Below, one piece after another: positions 49,582 through 58,415 of a stretch of 64,000 nucleotides of DNA. The position numbers and the translations under genes were made by a program. Under the pieces are notes generated by a model. It was given only the letters and a program-made list of their open reading frames with translations, was not told the origin of the DNA and did not search any database. Origin of the DNA: Streptomyces sp. HD (lineage in GTDB: Bacteria > Actinomycetota > Actinomycetes > Streptomycetales > Streptomycetaceae); the NCBI RefSeq assembly GCF_028369295.1, contig NZ_JAQMYP010000048.1, positions 1-64,000 on the forward strand, in the 5' to 3' direction. Position 1 is the first letter of the stretch, and each line of letters begins with the position of its first letter.

Positions 49582-50996
49582 GTGTGTCCCTCTCCCAGTG
49601 CCAGTACGAAGGTGGCGCCGCCGCCCGCCGTGTCGCGCAGCCGGACCCGGCCGCCGTGCGCCTCCGCGATCGCCCGGACGATCGACAGGCCGAGTCCGGC
49701 ACCGGAGCCGCGGGCGCCGCGCCGGGAGGTGCCGCGCCGGAAGCGTTCGAAGATCACCTCGGCGTCCTGCGGCTGCACACCGCACCCCGAGTCGGCGACG
49801 TAGAGCTCGACGCCCTGCCCGTCGGCGCGGGAGCCGATCCGGACGGTCTGGCCGGGTGTGGTGTGCTGCACGGCGTTCTGGGCGAGCTGGACCATCGCCT
49901 GGGTGATCCGCTGCGGGTCCAGCCCGGCCTCCACGTCGGCCACCTCGGCGAGCTCCCAGTCCCGTTCGCCGAGGGTGCGGGCCTTGACGTAGACGTCGGC
50001 GGTGAGCTCGGCCAGCTGGACCGGCTCCGGGGTGACGAAGTCGGGGCGTTCGGCCTTGGCGAGCAGCAGCAGGTCCTCCACGATGCGGCTCATCCGGTCC
50101 AGCTCGTCGGTGACCAGCCGTATCGTCTCCTCGCGCTCGGCCGGATCGTCGCCCATCAGCTCCAGATGGCCGCGCACGATGGTGATCGGCGTGCGCAGCT
50201 CGTGGCCCGCGTCGTCGACGAACTCGCGCTGGGCGGCGAAGGCGCGCTCCAGCCGGTCTAGCATCGCGTTGAAGGTCTCGGCGAGCGCGGCGATGTCGTC
50301 GCGTCCGTGCACCGGGATACGGCGGGTGAGGTCCTGCTCGGTGAGCTGCGCCGCCGCCGTGCGCACCAGGCGTACGGGTTTGAGGATCCGGCCGGAGACG
50401 GCCCAGCCGACGCCGGTCATCATCAGCAGGGCGACGCCGGAGATGGCGAGCAGGATACGGAACTCCTCGTTCACCGCGGCCTGTTCGCGCCCCGGGTGGA
50501 AGGCGACGACGAACGCGGCCTCCGTGTCGCCGCCGGCCCGGGCGACGGCCACCTTGGCCCAGCGGACCTCGCCCGACGCGCGGTGCAGCGTGCCCGTGGA
50601 GTCGGGGGAGTCGAAGATCCGGCGGCGGGCGTCGGGGTCCTTGTGCAGCGGCAGGGCGACGGGGATGTCGCGGGGCTGGCTGAACTGTGCCGGGGTGCTG
50701 CCCGGCCGGCCCACCAGGCCGATCAGCTCCTCGTCCGGGTCGGCGTACTGCCGTACCAGGAACTCACGCAGCAGCCTGGACGGGTCGGTGAACGGACGGC
50801 CGGTCTCGGGGTCGACGCCCCGCTCCTCGAAGTTGGCGAACTCACCGGCCTCCTGCGCGAGCAGCCCGTTCACCCGGTGGTCGACGTCCCGCAGCAGGAT
50901 CGAGCGCGTGGTCGTGGCCACGGACACCAGTCCCACGGCCATCACCAGCAGCAGCCAGAGCAGGATCCGGACCCGGGCGGAGACCCGCCGGGTCAC
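49578..50996 (-). CDS. Sensor histidine kinase, HAMP/HisKA type
   Basis: This is a membrane kinase of about 472 residues. A first helix (ILLWLLLVMAVGLVSVA) and a second near residue 195 (ISGVALLMMTGVGWAV) flank an extracytoplasmic domain of about 150 residues. A HAMP linker, phosphoacceptor His in DDAGHELRTPI and ATPase motifs (MVQLAQNAVQHT, GLGLSIVRAIAEAHGG) follow. The start is uncertain: the GTG at 50996 avoids overlap with the small secreted-protein gene, while an ATG at 51074 would add a Thr-rich 26-residue leader. It pairs with the regulator just downstream. Confidence 0.9.
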   Translation of the reverse strand: MTRRVSARVRILLWLLLVMAVGLVSVATTTRSILLRDVDHRVNGLLAQEAGEFANFEERGVDPETGRPFTDPSRLLREFLVRQYADPDEELIGLVGRPGSTPAQFSQPRDIPVALPLHKDPDARRRIFDSPDSTGTLHRASGEVRWAKVAVARAGGDTEAAFVVAFHPGREQAAVNEEFRILLAISGVALLMMTGVGWAVSGRILKPVRLVRTAAAQLTEQDLTRRIPVHGRDDIAALAETFNAMLDRLERAFAAQREFVDDAGHELRTPITIVRGHLELMGDDPAEREETIRLVTDELDRMSRIVEDLLLLAKAERPDFVTPEPVQLAELTADVYVKARTLGERDWELAEVADVEAGLDPQRITQAMVQLAQNAVQHTTPGQTVRIGSRADGQGVELYVADSGCGVQPQDAEVIFERFRRGTSRRGARGSGAGLGLSIVRAIAEAHGGRVRLRDTAGGGATFVLALGEGHT

Positions 50997-51000
50997 CGGA

Positions 51001-51300
51001 TCAGCCGTCGTCCCCGACCTCGCCGCGGTCGTCGTCCGAGGGCTCGCGGTCGGGGGCGTCGTCATCGTCGTCACTCGGGGAGCTGTCGGTCACCGGGGGC
51101 CTGGACACGACCTCGTCGCGCGGTGTCGGCGTCGGCGTGGACCGGGTGGACGTCGGGGTGGGGGAGCCGCTGTCCAGCTCCACCTTGGGCGGGACCTTCG
51201 GCGACTCCTGCTGGTCGGTGAGGGCGAAGCTGGTCGCGGCGATGCCCAGCGGGATCGCCACTACGGCGGCCAGGGCCGCGATCCGGTGCGAGAAGACCAT
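51001..51300 (-). CDS. Small secreted protein with Asp-rich tail
   Basis: The protein has 99 residues. The N-terminal signal sequence (residues 5-27, IAALAAVVAIPLGIAATSFA) leads into a low-complexity tail: Ser/Pro/Thr repeats (GSPTPTSTRSTPTPTP) and then an acidic stretch (SSPSDDDDDAPDREPSDDD). It could bind cations at the cell surface. It is directly upstream of a two-component system on the same strand, the position expected for an accessory to signal sensing. Function is unknown. Confidence 0.65.
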   Translation of the reverse strand: MVFSHRIAALAAVVAIPLGIAATSFALTDQQESPKVPPKVELDSGSPTPTSTRSTPTPTPRDEVVSRPPVTDSSPSDDDDDAPDREPSDDDRGEVGDDG

Positions 51301-51378
51301 GCGGCCGATCGTGCCCCCGGCACCCGGCGCCGTGGATGAGCCCAGGATGAAGAACTCTTCATCCGGCGGGCCGGGACG

Positions 51379-51660
51379 TCAGTTGTCCAGGCCGATGGCG
51401 AAGGCGGCCTCGATGTCGTGCTGGGAGTAGGTACGGAACGCCACGTGCGTGTCCGTGCCCTCCACGCCGGGGATCTTGCTGATCCGCCCGGGGATGACCT
51501 CGGCCAGCTCCTCGTGCTCCTTCACCCGCACCATGGCGATCAGGTCGTAGGTGCCGGTGACGGAGAAGACCTCGGTCACGTTCTCCAGCGAAGCGATGCG
51601 CTCCGCGATCTCGGGGATCCGGTCCACGCTGGTCTTGATCAGGACGATCGCGGTGATCAC
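51379..51660 (-). CDS. Lrp/AsnC ligand-binding domain protein (no DNA-binding part)
   Basis: The 93 residues cover only the RAM (regulation of amino-acid metabolism) fold: AIVLIKTSVDRIPEIAE, VTEVFSVTGTYDLIAMVRV and IPGVEGTDTHVAFRTYS. There is no helix-turn-helix domain, so it probably senses a small molecule or modulates a full-length Lrp protein. The GTG at 51660 overlaps the rhomboid gene's stop by four bases. Confidence 0.9.
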   Translation of the reverse strand: MITAIVLIKTSVDRIPEIAERIASLENVTEVFSVTGTYDLIAMVRVKEHEELAEVIPGRISKIPGVEGTDTHVAFRTYSQHDIEAAFAIGLDN

Positions 51661-52415
51661 GGCTGGTTCTCTCCCTCGGGGGCCGGAGCTGGGGCGGCCT
51701 TCACTCTAGTGGGCCGACCGAAGCGGACCCACGCGTAGCCGAAGCCCAGTCCGAAGCCCACCAGGTGCGCCAGATACGCGACCCCGGGCCCCTGCGTCGC
51801 CCGCCCCGCCGCCACCCACTGCAGGGCCACCCAGAACGGCAGCACCACCCACGCCGGGAAGCGCAGCGGCAGGAAGAGCAGGAACGGCAGCAGGCTTGTC
51901 ACGCGCGCCCCGGGGAAGAGGAACAGGAACGCGCCCAGGACGGCCGAGATCGCCCCGGACGCGCCGACCAGGGACTGGGTGGAGTCGTCGTTGACGGCTG
52001 CGTAGCCCAGCAGGGCCAGATAGCCGCAGCCGAGATAGAAGAGCGTGAACTGGACGCGGCCCATCCGTTCCTCGGTCATCACGCCGAAGACGTAGAGGAA
52101 GAGCATGTTGCCGAGCAGGTGCACCCAGCTGCCGTGCACGAACAAGGCCGTGGCAGGCGTCAGGGCGGCCCGGGGAGCGCCCTCGAACAGCTCCGCGGGC
52201 ACCACGCCCCAGCGGTGGAAGTAGGCCCGCTGCGCGGCGAGCAGCCCCTCCCCGGATCCGTACTCCGCACTGAGTCCCGCCGCCGGGCCGATCAGGAAGA
52301 GCAGGCAGCACAGGGTGATCAACCCGTACGTCACCGGAGCCGGCGACCGCAGGACCGTCAGGCCCGCTCTGCCGAACCGAGTCCCGAAACGCGCCACGCT
52401 CCAGTTGCCGATCAT
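51657..52415 (-). CDS. Rhomboid-family intramembrane serine protease
   Basis: The protein has 252 residues with about seven membrane helices. The rhomboid signatures are HGSWVHLLGNMLFLYVFG in helix 2, catalytic Ser in GASGAISAVLGAF and catalytic His in AHLVGFGLGF. It cleaves membrane proteins within the bilayer; substrates are unknown. The start is the ATG at 52415. It is coupled by overlap to the Lrp-domain gene. Confidence 0.92.
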   Translation of the reverse strand: MIGNWSVARFGTRFGRAGLTVLRSPAPVTYGLITLCCLLFLIGPAAGLSAEYGSGEGLLAAQRAYFHRWGVVPAELFEGAPRAALTPATALFVHGSWVHLLGNMLFLYVFGVMTEERMGRVQFTLFYLGCGYLALLGYAAVNDDSTQSLVGASGAISAVLGAFLFLFPGARVTSLLPFLLFLPLRFPAWVVLPFWVALQWVAAGRATQGPGVAYLAHLVGFGLGFGYAWVRFGRPTRVKAAPAPAPEGENQP

Positions 52416-52580
52416 GCCTACAGAGCATGACGTAACAGGACGCACACGCACAGACCGCCTCGCCGCCCGAGACGGACGGGCGGCGAGTACCCGCCAGGCC
52501 GTAGGGTTACGAGCCACACGCACCGGGGTGCCGGGGCGTCGCGGACAATAGAAGACCTAGAAGGAAAGAGCACGGTCACG

Positions 52581-52820
52581 ATGACGGTTCCCCTGCCCAC
52601 CGAGACGACGCGGTGGCGCTGCACCCTCTGCGGCAACCTCACCCGCTTCGACGTGACGCGCTCGTCCAGGGTCGTGGAGTACGTCCACCTCGATCTGGCC
52701 GGCGAGTCCAAGGTCGAGGAGCGCGAGGTGCTCAGTGAGACGATCGAGTCGGTGCGCTGCCGCTGGTGCAACGCGGTGGACAAGGTGGAACTCGTGGACA
52801 GGCCGGGCGCCGGCTCCTGA
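52581..52820 (+). CDS. Small zinc-ribbon-like protein
   Basis: The protein has 79 residues with two Cys pairs, RCTLCGN near residue 13 and RCRWCNA near 60, spaced as in a zinc ribbon. It begins MTVPLPTETTRW. The central segment is acidic. It probably binds zinc and may act in transcription or RNA handling, but no function is known to me. The NYN-domain gene follows after 37 bases. Confidence 0.8.
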   Translation: MTVPLPTETTRWRCTLCGNLTRFDVTRSSRVVEYVHLDLAGESKVEEREVLSETIESVRCRWCNAVDKVELVDRPGAGS

Positions 52821-52857
52821 CGGGAGCGGGCCCCGCACAGACATTGGGGTGTGACGG

Positions 52858-54201
52858 ATGGTGGAGACACAAGGCGGGGGGCCGGGCGACGGCGCCGCCG
52901 AGGTGCTCGACCGTCCGCTGCCCGACGGGGTACGGCGCAAGGTCGTACAGATCGTGTCCGACGGATTCGGCGGACTGACCGTCGGCGAACTGCCCACACA
53001 GTTGCGGCAGTACGCCCGGTTCGCACCGAACCGCCGGGCCAAGTTCGCCGGCAACGCGATGGCGGCGGCGCTGGAGACCGATCCGGTGTTCCGGCAGCGG
53101 ATCGGGGAGAAGCTCAGAGAGGCCCAGCCGGAGCTCTCCGGCGCTCTCGACTCCGGCTCGGCGCCTGCGGCCGCGGATCCGCTCGATGTGGCGGCCGCGG
53201 CCTATGTTCTACGGCCCACCGGCTGGGTCAAGCTGGTCACCGCGGCCGGCGAGGAGGCCCAGCGGGCCGACGCCGAGCGTGCCGACGAGGAGAGCCGCGC
53301 CGAGCTGGAGCGGCTGCGCGAGGAGCTCGACCACGCCCGGGAGCACACCCGGCACGAGACCGAGCGGCTGCGTACCGAGCTGGACGCGGCCAAGAAGGAA
53401 GCCGAATCGCTTCACCGAAAGCTGCGCTCCGCCCTCAGTGACGTCAAGCGCGGCGAGGCCGCCCTGCGCAAGGTCCAGAGCGAGATGGAGACCGTGCGCT
53501 CCGAGAGCCAGGCCCACGTCTCCGCGGCCGAGAGCGAGACCCGGCGGCTCAAGGCGCGGCTCGGGGAGGCCGAGGCCGCCCTGGAGGCCACGCGCAGAGC
53601 GGCACGCGAGGGGCGCAGTGTCGAGGACATGCGCGTCCGGCTGCTCCTTGACACCCTCCTGGACGCCACCCAAGGGCTGCGCCGTGAACTGGCGTTGCCG
53701 CCGGTCTCCGTGCGCCCCGCCGAGACCGTGGACGCGGTCGAACCGGGACGAATGACCCCGAAGGACATCGCCGCGCGGGCGCTGTCCGAGAACGACCCCG
53801 CGATCCTCGACCAGCTTCTCGCCCTGCCGCAGGCCCACTTGGTGGTCGACGGCTACAACGTCACCAAAACCGGCTATCCCCAGATGCCCCTGGAGAAGCA
53901 GCGCCTGAGGCTGCTCGGCCAGCTCTCGCAGCTCGCCGCCCAGACCGGCGCCGAGGTGACCTGTGTCTTCGACGGGGCCGAGCTGGCCGCGCCGGTGCTG
54001 CTGGCCCCGCCGCGCGGCGTGCGGGTGCTGTTCTCCAAGCCGGGCGTGACCGCCGACGAGCTGATCCGCCAGCTGGTGCGCGCCGAGCCGCCCGGCCGTC
54101 CGGTCATCGTCGCCTCCACCGACCGTGAGGTCGCCGACGGGGTGGCCCGGGCCGGAGCCCGGCCGGTGGCTTCTGCGGTGCTTCTCAAGCGACTGTCCTG
54201 A
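52858..54201 (+). CDS. NYN/PIN-like RNase domain protein with long coiled coil
   Basis: The protein has 447 residues. The N-terminal 110 residues are a conserved helical domain (LPDGVRRKVVQIVSDGFGGL, FAPNRRAKFAGNAMAAAL). Residues about 130-260 form a charged coiled coil. The C-terminal 150 residues are a YacP/NYN-type nuclease domain: HLVVDGYNVTKTGYP with the first Asp, TCVFDGAE, LFSKPGVTADELI and IVASTDREVADGV with the acidic cluster. It probably acts in RNA turnover. The start is the ATG at 52858. Confidence 0.88.
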   Translation: MVETQGGGPGDGAAEVLDRPLPDGVRRKVVQIVSDGFGGLTVGELPTQLRQYARFAPNRRAKFAGNAMAAALETDPVFRQRIGEKLREAQPELSGALDSGSAPAAADPLDVAAAAYVLRPTGWVKLVTAAGEEAQRADAERADEESRAELERLREELDHAREHTRHETERLRTELDAAKKEAESLHRKLRSALSDVKRGEAALRKVQSEMETVRSESQAHVSAAESETRRLKARLGEAEAALEATRRAAREGRSVEDMRVRLLLDTLLDATQGLRRELALPPVSVRPAETVDAVEPGRMTPKDIAARALSENDPAILDQLLALPQAHLVVDGYNVTKTGYPQMPLEKQRLRLLGQLSQLAAQTGAEVTCVFDGAELAAPVLLAPPRGVRVLFSKPGVTADELIRQLVRAEPPGRPVIVASTDREVADGVARAGARPVASAVLLKRLS

Positions 54202-54330
54202 ATCGGTCAACGTACAGGGGCAATGCCCGAATTGACCTGACCGTCACGCAACGTAGCGTCAAGGGCACGTCACCTCATGTGAGTTGTGTGTAAAGAATGA
54301 CGGGTGTGGCGAGATTTTTCGTGTGAGGAT

Positions 54331-54360
54331 TTGATCTGATCACAAGAGGGTCACTAGGGT
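54331..54360 (+). promoter_or_regulatory. Housekeeping-type promoter of the first NlpC/P60 gene
   Basis: TTGATC and TAGGGT with an 18-base spacer lie 53 bases before the GTG start. The stretch upstream is AT-rich for this genome (TAAAGAATGACGGG, GATTTTTCGTG). It fits a HrdB-dependent promoter. Confidence 0.5.
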
Positions 54361-54412
54361 CTGGCCTCGAACCTCCGAGCGGGTGATCACTCAGAAGAAG
54401 GGTTTCACCTCC

Positions 54413-55453
54413 GTGGCGTCCCACCGTCGACCCAAGCAGCCGAGCCGAGCACGCGTGACCGTGCTGACCACCGCTGCCGCTGCTGCCGTGGCCATCTCTT
54501 CTCAGGCGGCCAACGCGGCCCCCAGCGAGAAGCCGAGCAAGGACGAGGTCAAGGCCAAGGTCGACAAGCTCTACGAGCAGGCCGAGCACGCCACCGAGGA
54601 GTACAACGGGGCCAAGGAGAAGCAGGGGAAGCTCCAGAAGGAGATCTCCACCATCCAGGACAACGTCGCGCGTGGTCAGGAAGAGCTCAACGAGCTGCGC
54701 GACTCCATGGGTCTGGCCGCTGCCGCCCAGTACCGCACGGGCAGTATCGACTCCTCCCTCCAGCTCTTCCTGTCGTCGAACCCCGACGACTACCTGGACA
54801 AGGCGTCCACCGCCGACCAGCTCAGCGCCCAGCAGGTCGAGGCGCTGAAGAAGATCCAGGAGAAGCAGCGCGAACTCGCCCAGGAGCGCGCCGAGGCATC
54901 CGCGAAGCTCAAGGACCTCGCCTCCACCCGCACCGAGCTGGGCAAGAAGAAGAACGAGGTCCAGGCCAAGCTCGCCGAGGCGCAGAAGCTGCTCAACTCC
55001 CTGACGGCCGCGGAGAAGGCCGCCATGGCCGCCGAGGAGGAGCGCGCCAGCCGTTCCTCCGCCGAGCGCGTGGACCTCGGCAACTCCAGCGCCGCCTCGG
55101 GCCGGGCCGCCGCGGCCTACTCCGCCGCCCAGAGCAAGCTCGGCTCGCCCTACGTCTACGGCGCCTCCGGCCCCTCCTCCTACGACTGCTCCGGCCTGAC
55201 TTCCTGGGCCTATGCCCAGGCCGGTGTCTCCATTCCGCGCACGTCGGAGGCGCAGGCCAACATCGGCACCCGCATCTACTCGCAGAGCGATCTCCAGGTC
55301 GGCGACCTCGTCTTCTTCTTCAACGACCTGCACCACGTCGGCCTCTACGCCGGCAACGGCCAGATCATCCACGCCCCGCGCACCGGCACCGTCGTCCGGT
55401 ACGAGTCGATGAACACCATCGGCGGCCCGTTCATGTGGGGTGTCCGGGTCTGA
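54413..55453 (+). CDS. Secreted NlpC/P60 peptidoglycan hydrolase, first copy
   Basis: This is a probable D,L-endopeptidase acting on peptidoglycan stem peptides. The 346 residues begin with a signal peptide (about 1-36, ending SSQAANAA). A long coiled coil of about 190 residues and a C-terminal NlpC/P60 domain follow, with catalytic Cys259 in YDCSGLTSW and His in LHHVGLYAGNG. The chosen GTG at 54413 gives MASHRR, matching the second copy; a GTG at 54383 would add ten residues. The architecture is that of RipA/CwlO-like enzymes, in which the coiled coil regulates activity. Confidence 0.92.
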   Translation: MASHRRPKQPSRARVTVLTTAAAAAVAISSQAANAAPSEKPSKDEVKAKVDKLYEQAEHATEEYNGAKEKQGKLQKEISTIQDNVARGQEELNELRDSMGLAAAAQYRTGSIDSSLQLFLSSNPDDYLDKASTADQLSAQQVEALKKIQEKQRELAQERAEASAKLKDLASTRTELGKKKNEVQAKLAEAQKLLNSLTAAEKAAMAAEEERASRSSAERVDLGNSSAASGRAAAAYSAAQSKLGSPYVYGASGPSSYDCSGLTSWAYAQAGVSIPRTSEAQANIGTRIYSQSDLQVGDLVFFFNDLHHVGLYAGNGQIIHAPRTGTVVRYESMNTIGGPFMWGVRV

Positions 55454-55522
55454 TCCGGCCCCTCCAAGATCAACACAGGGTGCCGCCCGAACGAGCGAAT
55501 TACGGCACCGCCGACTGACCCC

Positions 55523-55558
55523 ACGCCCCGCCCATGACCTGCGTCAGAGGCGGGGCGT
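55523..55558 (+). terminator. Terminator after the first NlpC/P60 gene
   Basis: ACGCCCCGCC and GGCGGGGCGT form a perfect ten-base stem with a 16-base loop, followed by CACTTTGTG. Confidence 0.75.
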
Positions 55559-55678
55559 CACTTTGTGTGCCCGCAACGGTCGTTGGTCGGCGCCCCCGCA
55601 CGGAGCTACTGTCTGCCGCGTTTCCCCGACGCCGGGGAAGGTCCTTGTCCGCCAGCGGAAGGAGTGCGGCTTCCCGTG

Positions 55679-56692
55679 GTGTCCCATCGTCGTCTTGCAG
55701 CGCCCGGGTTCGACCGGGGCGCCAACGCAGCGCTCTGCTTCATGTCGGCCGCCGCCGCGGCCCTCGGGGCCGTACCGGCCACGGCCGCGCCACAGGACGA
55801 CACCCGGGCCAAGGTGGACCGCCTCTACGAAGAGGCCGAGAAGGCCACCGAGGCCTACAACAAGGCCGACGAGCGCGCCGACCGGCTGCGTGAGCAGGTG
55901 AGCAGGTCACAGGACCGGATCGCCCGGCAGCAGGACAGCATCAACTCCATGCGGGACACGCTCGGTTCGCTGGCCGGTGCCCAGTACCGGTCCGGCGGCA
56001 TCGACCCCTCCCTGGTCCTGCTGCTCTCCGACGACCCGGCCGACTACCTCGACAAGGCCGCCCGGATCGCCCGTATCACCGCCCACCAGGCCGGTCAGCT
56101 GAAGGACCTCCAGGACGCCATGCGCGTGCTCGCCCAGGAGCGCGCCGAGGCGACCAGGAAGCTCACCGAGCTGGAGAAGAGCCGCAAGGCCGTCGTCGCC
56201 CACAAGCGCACCGTCGAGCACAAACTCGCCCACGCCCGCAGGCTGCTCAACTCCCTCACGGCCGCCGACCGTGCCGCCTACGACCGGGCCTCCCGCTCCG
56301 GCCGCGACGACATGCAGGCCTTCTTCGGCAGCGCCGTCCCGGCCTCGGGGCGCGCCGCGGCCGCCGTCGCCGCCGCCCAGTCCGCGCTGGGCCGGCCGTA
56401 CATCTGGGGCGCCAACGGGCCCTCCGGCTTCGACTGTTCGGGCCTGATCCAGTGGTCGTACGCCCAGGCCGGCGTCTCCCTGCCGCGCACCTCGCAGGGC
56501 CAGCGGTACGCGGGCCGGCAGATCCCCCTCTCCGAGGCCCAGCCCGGCGACGTCGTCACCTATCGCAACGACGCCAGCCACGTCGGCATGTACATGGGCA
56601 ACGGCCAGGTGATCCACGCGCCCTATCCCGGCGCGCCCGTGCGCTATGACCCGGTGGGCATGATTCCTGGGGCGACGGTCACCAGGGTCTGA
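55679..56692 (+). CDS. Secreted NlpC/P60 peptidoglycan hydrolase, second copy
   Basis: This is a tandem paralogue of the preceding gene, 337 residues with the same order: a signal peptide ending ATAAP, a coiled coil and an NlpC/P60 domain with catalytic Cys253 in FDCSGLIQW and His in ASHVGMYMGNG. The signal is less regular (HRRLAAPGFDRGANAALCFM). The start is chosen at the GTG at 55679 by analogy with MASHRR; GGAAGGAG lies 14 bases upstream, and the GTG one codon before it (55676) is equally possible. The stop codon lies in the first unit of a 15-base tandem repeat. Confidence 0.88.
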   Translation: MSHRRLAAPGFDRGANAALCFMSAAAAALGAVPATAAPQDDTRAKVDRLYEEAEKATEAYNKADERADRLREQVSRSQDRIARQQDSINSMRDTLGSLAGAQYRSGGIDPSLVLLLSDDPADYLDKAARIARITAHQAGQLKDLQDAMRVLAQERAEATRKLTELEKSRKAVVAHKRTVEHKLAHARRLLNSLTAADRAAYDRASRSGRDDMQAFFGSAVPASGRAAAAVAAAQSALGRPYIWGANGPSGFDCSGLIQWSYAQAGVSLPRTSQGQRYAGRQIPLSEAQPGDVVTYRNDASHVGMYMGNGQVIHAPYPGAPVRYDPVGMIPGATVTRV

Positions 56693-56758
56693 GGATCCAG
56701 GGTCTGAAGGCTCAGGTTCTGAAGGCTCAGAGGCTGAAGGTCCAGGGGCTGAAGGTCA
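56684..56758 (+). repeat. Five tandem 15-base repeats
   Basis: There are five consecutive units of the form AGGGTCTGAAGGCTC, the first being AGGGTCTGAGGATCC with the stop codon of the NlpC/P60 gene. Because the period is five codons, every unit repeats a TGA in the same frame. Units 2 and 3 differ by one base. Confidence 0.9.
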
Positions 56759-56811
56759 CCGGGCCCGACGCGGGTCTGACCTTCGTGCCCGCGTCGCCGT
56801 ACGATCGGGAA

Positions 56812-58005
56812 ATGGCTGGTCGAAGGCGGGCGTCGGGAGCGCGCATGGTCGTCGCGCTCTGTCTGCTGCTCGTCTCGCTGGTGAGCTGCGGCGGGCGGCC
56901 CGCCACCGACGCCGCGCAGGCCGAGGTGCAGCGCCTCCTCGACCGGCGGGCGGACGCGATACTCGACCGCGACCAGGCGGCGTTCCTGCGCACGGGCGCC
57001 CGGGACTGGTTCGGCAACCTGCGTGCCGTGCCCCTCGCCGACTGGTCGTACCGCCTGACCACCCTGCACCGCACCGGCGACACCGCCACCGCCGAGGCCG
57101 AACTGCGCTATCGCGTCCAGGGCTACGACCGGGCGCCCGTCAGCGCCGGCCGCACGCTGAGGCTGCGCCTGGACGCGTCGGACGGCTGGTACATCGAGGC
57201 CGAGCGGCCCGCGAAGGGCTCCGCGGAGCAGTTGTGGGACCAGGGCAGGGTGAGCCTCGCCCGGGGTGAGCACAGCCTCGTGCTGGGCGTCGGGCAGTCC
57301 GCCGCACAGCTGCGGTCGTACGCGGAGCTGGCGGACGACGCGGTACCGGCCGTGTCGCAGGCGTGGGGCACGGACTGGCCCCGGCACATCGTGGTCCTCG
57401 TCCCGGATTCCCTGGCCGACATGGCGGGGCTGCTCGGCTCGCCCGAGTCCTCCTACCGCGGGATCGCCGCGGTCACCACGGGCGAGACCGGCGCCCCGGC
57501 GAGCGCGCCCGCGGACCGGATCATCGTCAACCCCGACGCGTACGGCGTGCTCGGCGGCACCGGCAAGCAGGTCGTCCTGACCCACGAGACCACCCATGTC
57601 GCCACCCGCGTCCACACGACCGCGGCCACCCCGCTGTGGCTCTCCGAGGGCTATGCCGACTGGGTCGGCTACCTCGGCAGCGGCCGCTCACCGGCCCAGG
57701 TCGCGCCCGAACTGGGGCGTGTGGTGAGCGCGGGCCGGCCGCCCCAGACGCTGCCGTCCGACGCCGACTTCGGCTTCACCGGAGACTCCGGCAGGCTGGC
57801 CCGCGCCTACGAGAGCGGCTGGATGGCCTGCCGGATGATCGCGGAGCGCTGGGGCGAGGTCAGGCTCGTCGAGTTCTACCGGGCCGTGGGCGCGCACGAG
57901 CGGCGGGCCGGGGCGGTCGAGGACGCGCTGAAGGACGTACTCGGGACGTCGCTGGAGGACTTCACGGCGCGTTGGCAGGAGTACCTGCGCGCTCAGCTCG
58001 GCTGA
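56812..58005 (+). CDS. Lipoprotein with HExxH-like metallopeptidase motif
   Basis: The protein has 397 residues. A lipoprotein signal ending LVSC (Cys near residue 26) puts it on the outer membrane surface. The first 130 mature residues look like an NTF2-like fold. The second half has THETTHVATR, an HExxH motif, followed by LSEGYADWVGYLG with the third-ligand Glu of gluzincins. It is probably a zinc peptidase of unknown target. The ATG at 56812 has a weak ribosome site; an ATG at 56845 with GGGAG is possible but would remove the signal peptide's basic region. Confidence 0.82.
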   Translation: MAGRRRASGARMVVALCLLLVSLVSCGGRPATDAAQAEVQRLLDRRADAILDRDQAAFLRTGARDWFGNLRAVPLADWSYRLTTLHRTGDTATAEAELRYRVQGYDRAPVSAGRTLRLRLDASDGWYIEAERPAKGSAEQLWDQGRVSLARGEHSLVLGVGQSAAQLRSYAELADDAVPAVSQAWGTDWPRHIVVLVPDSLADMAGLLGSPESSYRGIAAVTTGETGAPASAPADRIIVNPDAYGVLGGTGKQVVLTHETTHVATRVHTTAATPLWLSEGYADWVGYLGSGRSPAQVAPELGRVVSAGRPPQTLPSDADFGFTGDSGRLARAYESGWMACRMIAERWGEVRLVEFYRAVGAHERRAGAVEDALKDVLGTSLEDFTARWQEYLRAQLG

Positions 58006-58036
58006 CGGCCGGGGCTTGTCGGACCGGGGCACGCGC

Positions 58037-58390
58037 TCAGCCCGGCTGATCCAGTGCGGTGATGGCCTCCGTCAGCCACGCGCGTTCCGCCTCGCCCGTG
58101 GCCCGGGCGACCCGCAGCATGCCCTGCCGGAACAGGTCCGCTGCCTCCTCTGCCCGTACGGGCTTGCCGCCCTCGTAGAAGAAGCTCGTGGGCGCGGTGA
58201 GGAACTCCAGCCTGCGGCGCAGCACTTCGGCCTGCTCCCTGCGGTCCGGCAGGTGCCGTAGGAAGGACAGGACCGTGTTGAAGCGGACCTGGTCCGTGAT
58301 CTCGACCGCCTTGGGGTGCCGCAGGCGCTCCAGCAGGTCCTGGCGGCCCTCGGCGGTGAGCGACAGGATCCGGCGTGGGGCGGCAGTGCG
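58037..58390 (-). pseudogene. 5'-truncated PadR-family regulator remnant
   Basis: Reading on the minus strand to the stop at 58037 gives PRRILSLTAEGRQDLLERL and a helical PadR C-terminal region (FLRHLPDRREQAEVLRRRLEF, AADLFRQGMLRVARA). This matches the wing end and C-terminal domain of PadR regulators, but the winged-helix DNA-recognition part is missing. The frame stays open upstream but has no ATG or GTG until a GTG at 58225, deep inside the domain, and upstream codons overlap the GT87 gene and show no similarity. Loss of the 5' part is the simplest explanation. An internal GTG or rare-codon start for a short protein is not excluded. Confidence 0.5.
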
Positions 58391-58415
58391 CGGCCGTGCT
58401 GGTGCCGCTGCGGCG

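Noticed and set aside
54200..54412. Cyclic-di-AMP (ydaO-type) riboswitch before the NlpC/P60 genes
   Set aside because: Such switches precede some wall-hydrolase genes in Streptomyces, but the conserved aptamer segments are not recognisable here or at 55454-55678.
56644..57615. Minus-strand frame with LQPL/LQNL peptide repeats
   Set aside because: The peptide repeats are the antisense reading of the 15-base tandem repeat; the plus-strand lipoprotein gene has clear motifs and coding bias.
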